A DNA stretch of 64,000 bases from Pseudomonas asturiensis (GTDB taxonomy: Bacteria > Pseudomonadota > Gammaproteobacteria > Pseudomonadales > Pseudomonadaceae): contig NZ_FRDA01000004.1 in assembly GCF_900143095.1 (NCBI RefSeq), forward strand, positions 75,265-139,264, read 5' to 3'. How positions within the stretch are numbered: the first letter of the stretch is position 1; every line of letters begins with the position of its first letter. Position numbers and translations under genes: made by a program. A model generated the notes under the pieces. That model did no database searches, was not told the origin of the DNA, and worked only from the letters and a program-made list of their open reading frames with translations. Positions 1 through 11,706 of this stretch are shown here, one piece after another.

Positions 1-62
1 CTTGCCGGCGATGGCGTCAGCTCAGTCACTGATAGGTCGCTTCAGAAAAACATCGCCGGCAA
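1..62. repeat. REP-like inverted repeat
   Basis: Bases 1-13 and 50-62 are perfect 13-base inverted copies (CTTGCCGGCGATG and its complement). The right arm continues into 'ccgcctcccaca', which is typical of Pseudomonas REP elements found between genes. The element may extend beyond the left edge. The rest of the gap up to position 171 shows nothing further. Confidence 0.6.
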
Positions 63-171
63 GCCGCCTCCCACAGTCCGTTGGTTGCAGCAAGAATTGT
101 GTATACCGCTGAACGCGGAGCGATGGGCTCGAGCAGTGTCGAGCCAGGCATAACAACGGTAGGGAAAGCGA

Positions 172-2025
172 TCAGGTTTCACCGCACTGCTGTTCCCGCA
201 AGCGCTTGTACAGCGTGTTGCGGCTCACCCCGAGTCGCTTCGCCAATTGCGAGATATTCCCTCCGGCGGCCTGAAGCAGATTGTTCAGGTCATCGGTGGG
301 TTGCAACGGCTCCTGCTGGTTTGATGGCATCTGCCGATCGCAACGTTCACTCATGCCCGCATCCAGAAAAAAATCCTCCGGCAAATGCTCGGTGCCAATC
401 GGCTGATCGTCAGCCAGCGCCAGCGCTACCTGAATCACGCTGTTGAGCTGGCGAATGTTGCCTGGCCACGGGTGATGTTCGAACAGCTCAAGCACTTCCC
501 GTGAAAATCCTGCGCGCTGGTGCGGATCCCGATGCCGCTCCCAGATGCGCTGGACCAGCACGTGTTTGTCGGTTCGCTCGCGCAGCGGCGGCAACTCGAT
601 GTTCAGACCGCTGATTCTGTAATACAGGTCCTGACGAAAATGCCCGGCCTGCACCTGATCACGCAGTGTGAGGTTGGTAGCCGACACCAGGCGGATATCC
701 ACCGGATACAACTCGCCGCCGCCCAGCGGCTGGACGCAACGCTCCTGCAAGACCCTAAGCAGACGCGCTTGTACGGACATTGGCATGTCGCCAATTTCGT
801 CCAGAAACAGCGTGCCTTTGTCGGCCTTGCGTATCAGCCCGATACTGCCTTTCTGGCTTGCGCCGGTAAATGCACCTTTGGTGTAGCCGAACAGCTCTGC
901 TTCAACCAGATCGGCCGGGATCGCTGCGCAGTTTACGGCGATCAACGGTTGACTCGCCCGCGAACTGGCCTGATGCAGCGCCTTGACGAACACCTCCTTG
1001 CCAACCCCGGTCTCTCCGTGGATCAGCAGCGGGATGTCCTTTTCCAGCAAGCGCTGAGCCTGAAGCACGGCTTTCTCGACCCGTGCATCGCCCAGGCTGA
1101 TAGCGTGCAGGTCCAGGTTGCGAGCGGCAACCGGCGCAGGCGTGGTCGTCACAGCATGCAGTTTTAGTGGCTTGCGCCTTGGGCGTTTGATCAGGCATTG
1201 AAAGCGGTTGTTGCCGAACGCGTGCAAGGCGAACGGCCGGGCTTCGGTTTCGCTGAGCAATTGCAGAATCGGGCATTTGAACAATGTCTCGATGCTCACA
1301 CCCGAAAGCCTGACACCCAGCAGGTTGTCGGCTCGGCGATTGGCACAGAGGATCTGGCCACTTTCGTCGAAAATCAGCAGGCCGGCCCATTGGCTGTCCA
1401 GGTTGTTCAGGCCGGTATTGAAGATCAGTTGAAAATGGGTGTCGCGAAACTGGTCGAGGATCAGCCGGTTTTCCACCGACTGGCTCATCATTTTGACCAT
1501 GCCCAGGGTGTGCGAGGGCGGCAGGAAGCTGTCGCTGGACACATCCAGGACCGCAATGATGCGCCGGTCAGCGTCGAAGATCGGCGAGGCAGAGCCGGTC
1601 ATGAAGCGATTGGCCTTGAGAAAGTGCTCGTCCGGTTCGATATGGATGGCCTGTTCACAGGCCAGTGCCGTGCCGATGGCATTGGTGCCGGTGCCTCGCT
1701 CGCTCCAGCTGGCCCCCGCCAGAAAACCCTGGTGTGACGAGTCGCCAAACCGCTGAGTGCCCCATGACTTGAGCAATTGGCCTTGAGGGTCGGCCAGCAG
1801 GATCAGGCAGTTCGAGTTACTCAGAATGTTCTCGTAGACCGGCAGCACTTCCTGATGGGTGGTCTGCACCAGCGCGTTGTGGCGCTCCAGCAATTGTGAG
1901 ACCTCTGATCCGGGCAACTGGCCGAACGATGGACGTGTCTGGTGGCTGAGACCGAAGTCCCGGCAACGTGTCCATGAATCGCGAATGATGATGTCGTGAG
2001 CGAGCGAGGTGCTGGATTGAGCCAT
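172..2025 (-). CDS. Sigma-54-dependent activator, AcoR-like (GAF, AAA+, Fis HTH)
   Basis: A 617-residue bacterial enhancer-binding protein of the AcoR type. The N-terminal part (about 60-200) looks like a GAF sensor domain and is followed by a PAS-like stretch. The AAA+ core shows Walker A GETGVGKE, the sigma-54-contacting GAFTGA loop and Walker B LFLDEIGD. The C-terminus is a Fis-type helix-turn-helix (ISQLAKRLGVSRNTLYKR). There is no receiver domain, so it probably senses a small ligand directly. It is divergent from the ABC importer at 2321-8370, whose upstream gap carries a good sigma-54 promoter, so it most likely activates that operon. The ligand is unknown. Confidence 0.93.
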   Translation of the reverse strand: MAQSSTSLAHDIIIRDSWTRCRDFGLSHQTRPSFGQLPGSEVSQLLERHNALVQTTHQEVLPVYENILSNSNCLILLADPQGQLLKSWGTQRFGDSSHQGFLAGASWSERGTGTNAIGTALACEQAIHIEPDEHFLKANRFMTGSASPIFDADRRIIAVLDVSSDSFLPPSHTLGMVKMMSQSVENRLILDQFRDTHFQLIFNTGLNNLDSQWAGLLIFDESGQILCANRRADNLLGVRLSGVSIETLFKCPILQLLSETEARPFALHAFGNNRFQCLIKRPRRKPLKLHAVTTTPAPVAARNLDLHAISLGDARVEKAVLQAQRLLEKDIPLLIHGETGVGKEVFVKALHQASSRASQPLIAVNCAAIPADLVEAELFGYTKGAFTGASQKGSIGLIRKADKGTLFLDEIGDMPMSVQARLLRVLQERCVQPLGGGELYPVDIRLVSATNLTLRDQVQAGHFRQDLYYRISGLNIELPPLRERTDKHVLVQRIWERHRDPHQRAGFSREVLELFEHHPWPGNIRQLNSVIQVALALADDQPIGTEHLPEDFFLDAGMSERCDRQMPSNQQEPLQPTDDLNNLLQAAGGNISQLAKRLGVSRNTLYKRLREQQCGET

Positions 2026-2109
2026 GGCAAGGCCTGCAAGGATGACGTGTTGTTTTTATTTTCAGGTCTCGTCGCGTGTCCATCCTGGCGTGCAACGTCC
2101 TTCCAGTGT

Positions 2110-2179
2110 CGTTCAGATGTGTTCAAAGTCAACGTTCATTTTGTTCAGTTGTTCAGCGTTTACTGTTCATTTTTGTTCA
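2110..2179. promoter_or_regulatory. Array of seven GTTCA direct repeats, probable enhancer sites
   Basis: GTTCA occurs at 2111, 2121, 2134, 2143, 2151, 2165 and 2175, usually as TGTTCA. All seven lie in 70 bases between the divergent activator gene and the ABC operon. The array sits about 75-145 bases upstream of the -24 element at 2254, the usual position for binding by a sigma-54 activator. Assignment to the neighbouring AcoR-like protein is inferred. Confidence 0.6.
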
Positions 2180-2253
2180 GCTGCGAAGCCGCTTTTAGCC
2201 AGTGAATGCGGGGGAACGCTCTGGAACGGGCATTGGCGAGGTAGTGACAGAAT

Positions 2254-2269
2254 TGGCACGAATGTCGCT
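2254..2269 (+). promoter_or_regulatory. Sigma-54 (-24/-12) promoter of the ABC importer operon
   Basis: TGGCAC, five bases, then TCGCT. The -24 GG and -12 GC dinucleotides have the required spacing, and only one base departs from the TGGCAC-N5-TTGCW consensus. The start of transcription would be near 2280, about 40 bases before the ATG at 2321. Confidence 0.8.
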
Positions 2270-2320
2270 ATCTGCACTTCCATCACGCATTACCCTTAAA
2301 AAAACAACAAAGGGCACGCC

Positions 2321-3415
2321 ATGTCTCTCACGCTGGAGCACGTCAGCCGCGCAGTCGATGGCCAAATATGGATCGACGACGCATCCCTGAGCTTTGAGCC
2401 GGGGTCCTTCAACGTTCTGCTGGGGCGCACCCTGTCAGGCAAAACCAGTCTCATGCGCCTGATCGCCGGGCTGGACAAACCCGACAGCGGGCGAGTGCTG
2501 ATGAACGGGGTCGATGTCACGCAGCGGCCGGTTCGTCTGCGCAATGTCTCGATGGTCTATCAGCAGTTCATCAATTACCCGAGCATGACGGTATTCGAGA
2601 ATATCGCCTCACCGCTGCGTCAGGCGGGCATGTCGAAGGACATGATCCACAGCCGCGTCAACGACACGGCCAAGATGCTGCGCATCGAGAAGTTTCTGCA
2701 ACGCTACCCGCTTGAGCTGTCCGGCGGTCAGCAGCAACGCACTGCCATGGCCAGGGCGCTGGTCAAGGACGCGGAGCTGATCCTGTTCGACGAGCCGCTG
2801 GTCAACCTGGACTACAAGTTGCGCGAGGAGCTGCGCCAGGAAATGCGCGAGCTGTTCGCCGCTCGCCACACGATCGCCATCTACGCCACCACTGAACCGA
2901 ACGAGGCGCTGGCCCTGGGCGGTACGACCACCATCCTGCATGAAGGCCGGGTGGTACAGAGTGGCAAGACACCTGAGGTCTATCACAAGCCCGCGACCGT
3001 TCTGGCCGCCGAGCTGTTCTCGGAACCGCCCATCAATCTCATGGACGGACGTATCGACGGCAACGAGGTGAGCTTTGCCAATTTCGTGCACTTCCCGCTC
3101 AACGCGGATCTGCGAGCCATCGGTGACGGCGAATACCGTTTTGGGGTGCGGCCAAGTCATCTGAGCCTGGTGCCTTCCAACGATGACGATCTGGAGCTGG
3201 CGGTCACGGTGGAACTGGCCGAGATCAGCGGCTCGGAAACCTTTCTGCATGTGCGTAACGAGCTGTTTTCGCTGGTTTTGCACTTGCCGGGCGTGCATGC
3301 CTACGACGTTGACGCGTCGATCCGGGTGTACATCCCGACCCACAAACTATTCGTGTTCGATCAGCAGGGCGGCCTTATTCAGGCGCCGGGCCTGCGTCTG
3401 TCGAGGGTTGCCTGA
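2321..3415 (+). CDS. ABC importer ATPase 1, GlpS-like
   Basis: A 364-residue cytoplasmic ATPase of the MalK/UgpC type, with a C-terminal beta-barrel (TOBE-like) regulatory part. Walker A is GRTLSGKT (35-42), the signature LSGGQ (133-137) is canonical, and Walker B ends LFDEP (155-159). The switch-loop histidine is missing: the usual T-H-D reads T190-T191-E192. The stop codon overlaps the next start by one base (TGATG), so the two ATPases are translationally coupled. Gene order (ATPase, ATPase, permease, permease, small membrane protein, binding protein) matches the rhizobial glycerol importer GlpSTPQUV. No glycerol catabolic gene is nearby, so the substrate (glycerol or another polyol) is inferred only. 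Confidence 0.9.
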   Translation: MSLTLEHVSRAVDGQIWIDDASLSFEPGSFNVLLGRTLSGKTSLMRLIAGLDKPDSGRVLMNGVDVTQRPVRLRNVSMVYQQFINYPSMTVFENIASPLRQAGMSKDMIHSRVNDTAKMLRIEKFLQRYPLELSGGQQQRTAMARALVKDAELILFDEPLVNLDYKLREELRQEMRELFAARHTIAIYATTEPNEALALGGTTTILHEGRVVQSGKTPEVYHKPATVLAAELFSEPPINLMDGRIDGNEVSFANFVHFPLNADLRAIGDGEYRFGVRPSHLSLVPSNDDDLELAVTVELAEISGSETFLHVRNELFSLVLHLPGVHAYDVDASIRVYIPTHKLFVFDQQGGLIQAPGLRLSRVA

Positions 3416-4520
3416 TGGCTGAGATACGCTTGCAGAACCTGGCTCACAGCTACAGTGCCAACCCCGGGCCGGACGATTACGCCATTCGCGAGATGAGCCA
3501 TATATGGGAGCAGGGCGGCGCTTATGCATTGCTGGGGCCTTCGGGCTGCGGCAAGTCGACCCTGCTCAATATCATCTCCGGCCTGTTGAGTCCTTCGCAG
3601 GGGCAGGTCCTGTTTGATTCCAAAGTGGTCAACGATCTGCCACCCGAGCGCCGCAACATCGCCCAGGTTTTTCAGTTTCCGGTGATTTACGACACCATGA
3701 CGGTGTTCGATAACCTGGCGTTTCCTCTGCGCAACCAAGGCATGGACGAGGCGCGCATTCTCACCAAGGTCCACGAAATCGCTGATGTACTGGATCTGCA
3801 ACTGCTGCTGAAAAAGAAGGCCCGCAACCTGACAGCCGATGAAAAGCAGAAGGTGTCCATGGGCCGTGGCCTGGTGCGTGATGATGTTTCGGCGATTCTG
3901 TTCGACGAGCCGCTGACGGTTATCGACCCTCACCTGAAGTGGAAACTGCGTCGCAAGCTCAAGCAGATTCACGAGCAGTTCAACATCACCATGGTCTACG
4001 TCACTCATGACCAGCTTGAGGCGTCGACCTTTGCCGACAAGATCGCAGTGATGTATGGCGGTCAGATCGTGCAGTTCGGCACGCCTCGCGAGCTGTTCGA
4101 AAAACCGCGTCACACCTTCGTCGGCTACTTCATCGGCAGCCCAGGCATGAACCTCATCGAGGTGAAGCCGCAAGGCGATGGCGTCGGTTTCGGTGACGTT
4201 CATGTGCCGTTGTCCAGCCTGTTGCAGCAGCTGATCGCGCGGACCTCGTTCAGCAGCCTGAAGATCGGTATTCGTCCCGAGTTCGTCCACGTCTGGGATG
4301 GGCCCTACGAAGAGGCGATGTGCGCCGATGTGGTGTACGTCGAAGACCTGGGCACCTACAAGATTTTGACGCTGTCGCTGGCCGGGCAGAAGCTCAAGGT
4401 GCGCATGCCCGAAGACAAACCGGTGCCCCAGGGCCAGGCGTGGATCAGTTTTCCTGCGCAATGGCTGATGGTCTATGCCGATGACTTCCTGCTTGAGTCC
4501 ACTCCTGAGCGAGACATGCC

Positions 4521-4524
<4 letters not shown>
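3415..4524 (+). CDS. ABC importer ATPase 2, GlpT-like
   Basis: A 369-residue partner ATPase. Walker A GPSGCGKS (41-48), Walker B LFDEP (162-166) and the switch histidine H198 (VTHDQ) are intact. The signature LSGGQ is replaced by LTADE (139-143, followed by KQKV). This defect is complementary to that of the upstream ATPase, so a heterodimer would have one complete and one degenerate nucleotide site. The gene overlaps the following permease gene by four bases (ATGA). Confidence 0.9.
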
Positions 4525-5384
<860 letters not shown>

Positions 5385-5393
5385 GGAACGGCC

Positions 5394-6194
5394 ATGAACG
5401 CACGCAAGATGGTGCCGTTGTTGCTGTACATCCTGTTTCTGCTGGTGCCGATCTACTGGCTGTTGAACATGTCGTTCAAGAGCAATACCGAGATTCTCGG
5501 CGGTCTGACGCTCTGGCCACAGGATTTCACCCTGGCCAACTACAAGGTGATCTTTACCGATCCAAGCTGGTACAGCGGCTACATCAACTCGCTGTATTAC
5601 GTCTGCCTGAACATGGTGATTTCCCTGACGGTGGCCTTGCCGGCAGCCTACGCGTTCTCGCGCTACCGGTTTCTGGGTGACAAGCATCTGTTCTTCTGGT
5701 TGCTCACCAACCGCATGGCGCCGCCCGCCGTGTTCCTGCTGCCATTTTTCCAGCTGTACTCGTCGATCGGTCTGTTTGACACCCACATTGCTGTGGCGCT
5801 GGCGCACTGCCTGTTCAACGTGCCGCTGGCAGTGTGGATTCTGGAAGGCTTCATGTCAGGCGTTCCGAAGGAAATTGACGAAACGGCCTACATTGATGGC
5901 TACAGTTTTCCGCGTTTCTTCGTGAAGATCTTCATCCCGTTGATCGGCTCGGGTATCGGGGTGACCGCGTTTTTCTGCTTCATGTTTTCCTGGGTCGAGC
6001 TGTTGCTGGCGCGCACCCTGACCTCTGTCAATGCCAAGCCTATCGCGGCAGTCATGACGCGAACGGTGTCGGCATCGGGTATTGATTGGGGGGTACTGGC
6101 GGCGGCGGGAGTTCTGACTATTCTGCCTGGCATGCTGGTGATCTGGTTCGTTCGCAATCACGTGGTCAAGGGCTTTGCCCTTGGCCGTGTCTGA
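5394..6194 (+). CDS. ABC importer permease 2, GlpQ-like
   Basis: A 266-residue inner-membrane permease of the MalG/UgpE family with six predicted membrane segments. The EAA-type loop reads 'IDETAYIDGYSFPRFF', where the glycine position is kept. A Shine-Dalgarno sequence (GAGGAA) precedes the ATG. It is the second half of the channel of the sigma-54-controlled importer. Confidence 0.9.
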   Translation: MNARKMVPLLLYILFLLVPIYWLLNMSFKSNTEILGGLTLWPQDFTLANYKVIFTDPSWYSGYINSLYYVCLNMVISLTVALPAAYAFSRYRFLGDKHLFFWLLTNRMAPPAVFLLPFFQLYSSIGLFDTHIAVALAHCLFNVPLAVWILEGFMSGVPKEIDETAYIDGYSFPRFFVKIFIPLIGSGIGVTAFFCFMFSWVELLLARTLTSVNAKPIAAVMTRTVSASGIDWGVLAAAGVLTILPGMLVIWFVRNHVVKGFALGRV

Positions 6195-6205
6195 GGAGTC
6201 GGGAT

Positions 6206-6478
6206 ATGGATTGGATGGCCTGGACACCCTTGACGGCGTCCTTCTTCGGCGGCATCGCACTGCTGCTCGCTGGCATGACAGTCTGGGAACTGCGTTCCCC
6301 TGGCGTCGAACAACGCGGCTTTCTGCCGATCGCTACCAGTCGCGGCGATCGTCTTTTCATCGGGCTGCTGGGAAGTGCTTACCTGCATCTGCTGGTCATC
6401 GGCTTGACGGACTGGAGCGTCTGGATCGCCTCGCTGATATCGCTGGTGTGGTTGTTGGTCGTAATGCGGTGGGGTTAG
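6206..6478 (+). CDS. Small inner-membrane protein, DUF2160/GlpU-like
   Basis: A 90-residue protein with two or three hydrophobic segments (about 8-28, 52-66 and 68-87). The ATG at 6206 is chosen because GAGGA lies nine bases upstream; the frame stays open further upstream inside the permease gene. The position between the second permease and the binding protein corresponds to GlpU in rhizobial glycerol importers. Its role is not established and may be an accessory subunit. Confidence 0.8.
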   Translation: MDWMAWTPLTASFFGGIALLLAGMTVWELRSPGVEQRGFLPIATSRGDRLFIGLLGSAYLHLLVIGLTDWSVWIASLISLVWLLVVMRWG

Positions 6479-6564
6479 CGGTCGGTCGGGTGCAGATATC
6501 CGGGCGATCCGGCTGGCGGTATTCGAAAAGCGGGACTACATAAGAAGCAACTCTGGAGGTGTCT

Positions 6565-8370
<1,806 letters not shown>

Positions 8371-8385
8371 GCCTGAGTGAAATGC

Positions 8386-8414
8386 AAAAACGGCACCCTC
8401 GGGTGCCGTTTTTT
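8386..8414. terminator. Bidirectional Rho-independent terminator
   Basis: The stem CGGCACCC/GGGTGCCG is flanked by A5 on the left and T6 on the right. It lies between the convergent binding-protein gene and folD and can serve both strands. Confidence 0.9.
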
Positions 8415-8432
8415 GTTGAGCGCCGACAGGCT

Positions 8433-9290
8433 TTATTCGCTGTGCAGCGTCTCTGCCGCGTACAAGGTGTTCTCCAGCAGGCAGGCGCGCGTCATGGGGC
8501 CAACGCCGCCAGGTACAGGCGTGATCCAGCCTGCGCGGGGCAGGGCGGTCTCATAGACAACGTCACCCACCAGCTTGCCATCGTCCTGACGGTTGATGCC
8601 GACATCGATCACGATGGCGCCGGGCTTGATCCATTCGCCTTTCACAAGGCCGGGCTTGCCAGCGGCAACCACCACCAGATCGGCGCGGCCCACATGGCCT
8701 GCCAGATCCTTGGTGAAACGATGGGTGACGGTCACAGTGCAGCCGGCCAGCAGCAGTTCCATGGCCATCGGACGACCGACGATGTTGGACGCACCGACGA
8801 CCACGGCATCCATTCCATACAGGTCCACGCCAGTGCTTTCCAACAGGGTCATGATCCCTTTTGGCGTGCAGGGGCGCAGCAGCGGAATGCGCTGGGCAAG
8901 GCGGCCGACGTTATAAGGGTGGAAACCGTCCACGTCCTTGTCGGGGCGTATGCGCTCCAGCAGCAGCGAGGCGTCGAGATGCTCCGGCAAAGGCAATTGC
9001 AGAAGAATGCCGTCGACAGCGGCATCTTCATTGAGGCGGTCGATCAGCTCGGTCAATGCAGCCTGAGTGGTGTCCGCAGGCAAGTCGTAGGCCCGGGAAA
9101 CAAAGCCGACTTCCTCGCAGTCCTTGCGCTTGTGAGAGACATACACCTGGGAGGCGGGGTCGCTGCCCACCAGAATCACCGCGAGGCCCGGCGTGCGCAG
9201 GCCTTGCTGGCTACGTTCGGCGACACGTTTGGCGATCTGCTGGCGCAGGCTGGCGGCGATCGCTTTGCCGTCGATTAGTTTTGCAGTCAT
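8433..9290 (-). CDS. Bifunctional methylenetetrahydrofolate dehydrogenase/cyclohydrolase FolD
   Basis: A 285-residue cytoplasmic enzyme interconverting 5,10-methylene-, methenyl- and 10-formyl-tetrahydrofolate with NADP. Conserved features are the catalytic YVxxK-type motif ([15 protein letters not shown]), the QLPLP segment and the glycine-rich NADP site ([13 protein letters not shown]). Length and ends fit the family. Transcription runs away from the tRNA cluster. Confidence 0.97.
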   Translation of the reverse strand: MTAKLIDGKAIAASLRQQIAKRVAERSQQGLRTPGLAVILVGSDPASQVYVSHKRKDCEEVGFVSRAYDLPADTTQAALTELIDRLNEDAAVDGILLQLPLPEHLDASLLLERIRPDKDVDGFHPYNVGRLAQRIPLLRPCTPKGIMTLLESTGVDLYGMDAVVVGASNIVGRPMAMELLLAGCTVTVTHRFTKDLAGHVGRADLVVVAAGKPGLVKGEWIKPGAIVIDVGINRQDDGKLVGDVVYETALPRAGWITPVPGGVGPMTRACLLENTLYAAETLHSE

Positions 9291-9421
9291 GACGCGTGAT
9301 TAACCATCGAGAGGAAATAAAATGAGCGCGCATTCTCGCATGACATGACGCGAGGGCAAAGGCGCTTGGTCAGCATATTCCGCTAACTCCTTTATCTAAC
9401 TGAATTTTTTTCAAAAAAGAG

Positions 9422-9450
9422 TTGACGACCTCAGGGGGCGTCTATAAGAT
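9422..9450 (+). promoter_or_regulatory. Probable stable-RNA promoter for the tRNA cluster
   Basis: TTGACG at 9422-9427 is followed by a TATAAGAT -10 region at 9443-9450, with an A/T-rich UP-like tract just upstream and a GC-rich discriminator after it. These are typical of stringently controlled tRNA promoters. The leader to the first tRNA would be about 130 bases. It contains a direct repeat AGCACTGGTT at 9476 and 9491. Confidence 0.55.
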
Positions 9451-9585
9451 TCGTCGCACTTGCCGGGCAGAGCCCAGCACTGGTTAAGCTAGCACTGGTT
9501 GATTAGGTCAGGCAGAGTTGCAAATCGGCTCGGTGTGATTGAAAGCCTTTTAATTTGTGATCGTCAAAGAATACAGATTATATAA

Positions 9586-9662
9586 GTGCCCGTAGCTCAG
9601 CTGGATAGAGCATCCGCCTTCTAAGCGGATGGTCGCAGGTTCGAGTCCTGCCGGGTGCGCCA
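9586..9662 (+). tRNA. tRNA-Arg (anticodon TCT)
   Basis: A 77-base cloverleaf. The acceptor GTGCCCG pairs with CGGGTGC (two G-T pairs). The anticodon stem is TCCGC/GCGGA with loop CTTCTAA, and the T-loop is TTCGAGT. CCA is encoded. It reads AGA and AGG. Confidence 0.97.
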
Positions 9663-9714
9663 TTCAAGGCAGCTTTGGCACAGCAAGTAAAGTTGTACTG
9701 GTCACACGCAATAT

Positions 9715-9791
9715 GGTGGGCGTAGCTCAGTTGGTAGAGCACAGGATTGTGACTCCTGTTGTCGAGGGTTCGATCCCCTTCGTCCACCCCA
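9715..9791 (+). tRNA. tRNA-His (anticodon GTG)
   Basis: Cloverleaf with acceptor GTGGGCG/CGTCCAC, the histidine-specific extra G at position -1 (9715) opposite discriminator C, anticodon GTG, and encoded CCA. Confidence 0.97.
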
Positions 9792-9798
9792 TATTAAG

Positions 9799-9834
9799 AA
9801 AGGCGCCAGATTCATAGTCTGGCGCCTTTGCTTT
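9799..9834 (+). terminator. Strong hairpin after tRNA-His
   Basis: A perfect 12-base stem (AAAGGCGCCAGA paired with TCTGGCGCCTTT) and a seven-base loop, ending in TTTGCTTT. It could terminate or attenuate transcription or mark an RNA processing site before tRNA-Leu. Confidence 0.6.
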
Positions 9835-9847
9835 AAAAGCTTGCAGC

Positions 9848-9932
9848 GCGGATGTGGTGGAATTGGTAGACACACTGGATTTAGGTTCCAGCGCCGAAAG
9901 GTGTGAGAGTTCGAGTCTCTCCGTCCGCACCA
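9848..9932 (+). tRNA. tRNA-Leu (anticodon TAG)
   Basis: An 85-base class II tRNA with acceptor GCGGATG/CGTCCGC, anticodon loop TTTAGGT and a long variable arm (CGCCGAAAGGTG). CCA is encoded. It reads CTN leucine codons. Confidence 0.97.
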
Positions 9933-9971
9933 AGATACAAATAGCCTGAGTGATGACACTTTGGTTATAAG

Positions 9972-9999
9972 AAAAAAGCCGCCTCGTGCGGCTTTTTTT
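9972..9999 (+). terminator. Rho-independent terminator of the tRNA cluster
   Basis: The stem GCCGC/GCGGC with loop CTCGT is extended by A6 and followed by T7. Confidence 0.9.
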
Positions 10000-10214
10000 G
10001 TTTCAACGTATTGGTTTTACCGCTTCGCTGGTCCGAAAGCTGCTGCCGTCGGTCCAGTGAGGCGTGCTACGTGGAAGGAGTCGGCAGTGGTCGGGTATGG
10101 ATGCTTCCTTATAGAGAGGCCGTGCCAGACGCATCGCTGGCGGCGCGAGGCGCTTGTTGTCCGCGTTCGGCAGGGGGCCGGTTCCTTCCTCTTAATCTGC
10201 CCTTTTTCAGTAGG
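10000..10214. other. Gap before the tig promoter, no gene seen
   Basis: Short frames occur here, but none has a ribosome-binding site plus convincing protein character. No repeat or RNA structure was recognised. Confidence 0.4.
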
Positions 10215-10243
10215 GTGACTTCTTGAGTTTGACCCACTAGAAT
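10215..10243 (+). promoter_or_regulatory. Candidate sigma-70 promoter of tig
   Basis: GTGACT, 17 bases, then TAGAAT. The -10 matches the consensus at five of six positions and the -35 at four. It lies about 60 bases before the tig start. Confidence 0.4.
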
Positions 10244-10304
10244 GCATGCCCTTGATTCTGGGGTCGGAAACGGCCGGCTAACGTCTGTGCAACGAGGAAT
10301 ATCC

Positions 10305-11615
10305 ATGCAAGTTTCTGTTGAAAATACTTCCGCTCTTGAGCGCCGCATGACCATCGGCGTGCCTGCCGAACGCATCGAGACCGAAGTCAACAAGCGTCTG
10401 CAACAGACCGCACGTAAAGCCAAGATCCCGGGCTTCCGCCCTGGCAAGGTGCCTATGAGCGTGATCCGTCAGCGTTACGAAGACGGCGCGCGTCAGGAAG
10501 CGCTGGGCGATCTGATTCAGGCTACTTTCTACGAAGCCGTTGTCGAGCAGAAGCTCAACCCGGCTGGCGCACCTGCTGTAGAGCCGAAATCCTTCGAAAA
10601 AGGCAAGGATCTGGAATACGTGGCGACTTTCGAAGTCTTCCCGGAATTCACCGTTGCCGGTTTCGATACCATCGCTGTAGAGCGTCTGTCTGCCGATGTG
10701 GCTGACAGCGATCTGGACAACATGCTGGAAGTGCTGCGCAAGCAGAACGTTCGTTTTGAAGAGACCGATCGTGCCGCTCAGAACGAAGACCAGCTGAACA
10801 TCGATTTCGTCGGCAAGGTCGACGGCGAAGCATTCGCGGGTGGCTCTGCCAGCGGTACTCAGCTGGTTCTGGGTTCAGGCCGCATGATTCCTGGCTTTGA
10901 AGACGGCCTGGTCGGCGCCAAGGCTGGCGAAGAGCGCGTTCTGAACGTGACCTTCCCTGAGGACTATCAGAACCTGGAGCTGGCCGGCAAGGCAGCCGAG
11001 TTCACCGTGACTGTCAACGGCGTTTCCGAGCCAAAACTGCCTGAGCTGAACGAAGAGTTCTTCAAGCAGTTCGGCATCAAGGAAACCGGTATCGACGGTT
11101 TCCGCGCCGAAGTTCGCAAGAACATGGAGCGCGAGCTGCGTCAGGCCATCAAGTCCAAGGTGAAGAACCAGGTGATGGACGGTCTGCTGGCTGCCAACCC
11201 GATCGAAGTGCCTAAGGCGCTGCTGGAAAACGAAGTCAACCGTCTGCGCGTGCAGGCCGTTCAGCAATTCGGCGGCAACATCAAGCCGGATCAGCTGCCT
11301 GCAGAGCTGTTCGAAGAGCAGGCCAAGCGCCGCGTCGAGCTGGGTCTGATCGTTGCTGAAGTCGTGAAGCAGTTCGACCTCAAGCCTGACGACGCTCGCG
11401 TCCGTGACCTGATCCAGGAAATGGCGTCGGCTTATCAGGAGCCTGAGCAGGTTGTGGCCTGGTACTACAAGAACGAGCAGCAGATGAACGAAGTACGTTC
11501 TGTTGTGCTTGAAGAGCAAGTTGTAGATACTGTTTTGCAGAAAGCTAGCGTGACCGACAAATCGGTCTCCTACGAAGAAGCTGTCAAGCCGGTGGAAGCT
11601 CCAAAAGCCGACTGA
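10305..11615 (+). CDS. Trigger factor
   Basis: A 436-residue ribosome-associated chaperone and prolyl isomerase that meets nascent chains at the exit tunnel. The N-terminal ribosome-binding domain carries a GFRPGK-type signature ([10 protein letters not shown]). The FKBP-like domain lies at about 160-245 ([20 protein letters not shown]), followed by the helical chaperone domain. ATG 10305 is chosen over the upstream in-frame codon because CGAGGA precedes it and the family begins MQVSVE. It heads the tig-clpP-clpX-lon series. Confidence 0.97.
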   Translation: MQVSVENTSALERRMTIGVPAERIETEVNKRLQQTARKAKIPGFRPGKVPMSVIRQRYEDGARQEALGDLIQATFYEAVVEQKLNPAGAPAVEPKSFEKGKDLEYVATFEVFPEFTVAGFDTIAVERLSADVADSDLDNMLEVLRKQNVRFEETDRAAQNEDQLNIDFVGKVDGEAFAGGSASGTQLVLGSGRMIPGFEDGLVGAKAGEERVLNVTFPEDYQNLELAGKAAEFTVTVNGVSEPKLPELNEEFFKQFGIKETGIDGFRAEVRKNMERELRQAIKSKVKNQVMDGLLAANPIEVPKALLENEVNRLRVQAVQQFGGNIKPDQLPAELFEEQAKRRVELGLIVAEVVKQFDLKPDDARVRDLIQEMASAYQEPEQVVAWYYKNEQQMNEVRSVVLEEQVVDTVLQKASVTDKSVSYEEAVKPVEAPKAD

Positions 11616-11640
11616 TTTCTCTTTTCGTTCGAAAACACCC

Positions 11641-11667
11641 ACAAGCCAGCCTTCGCGCTGGCTTGTG
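11641..11667 (+). other. Intergenic hairpin between tig and clpP
   Basis: ACAAGCCAG pairs with CTGGCTTGT around an eight-base loop. There is no T-tract, so it is more likely a stabilising or attenuating mRNA structure than a full terminator. Confidence 0.5.
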
Positions 11668-11706
11668 CGTATTCAAGACTCGACTATTTGGGAGTGAATG
11701 CAGGAC

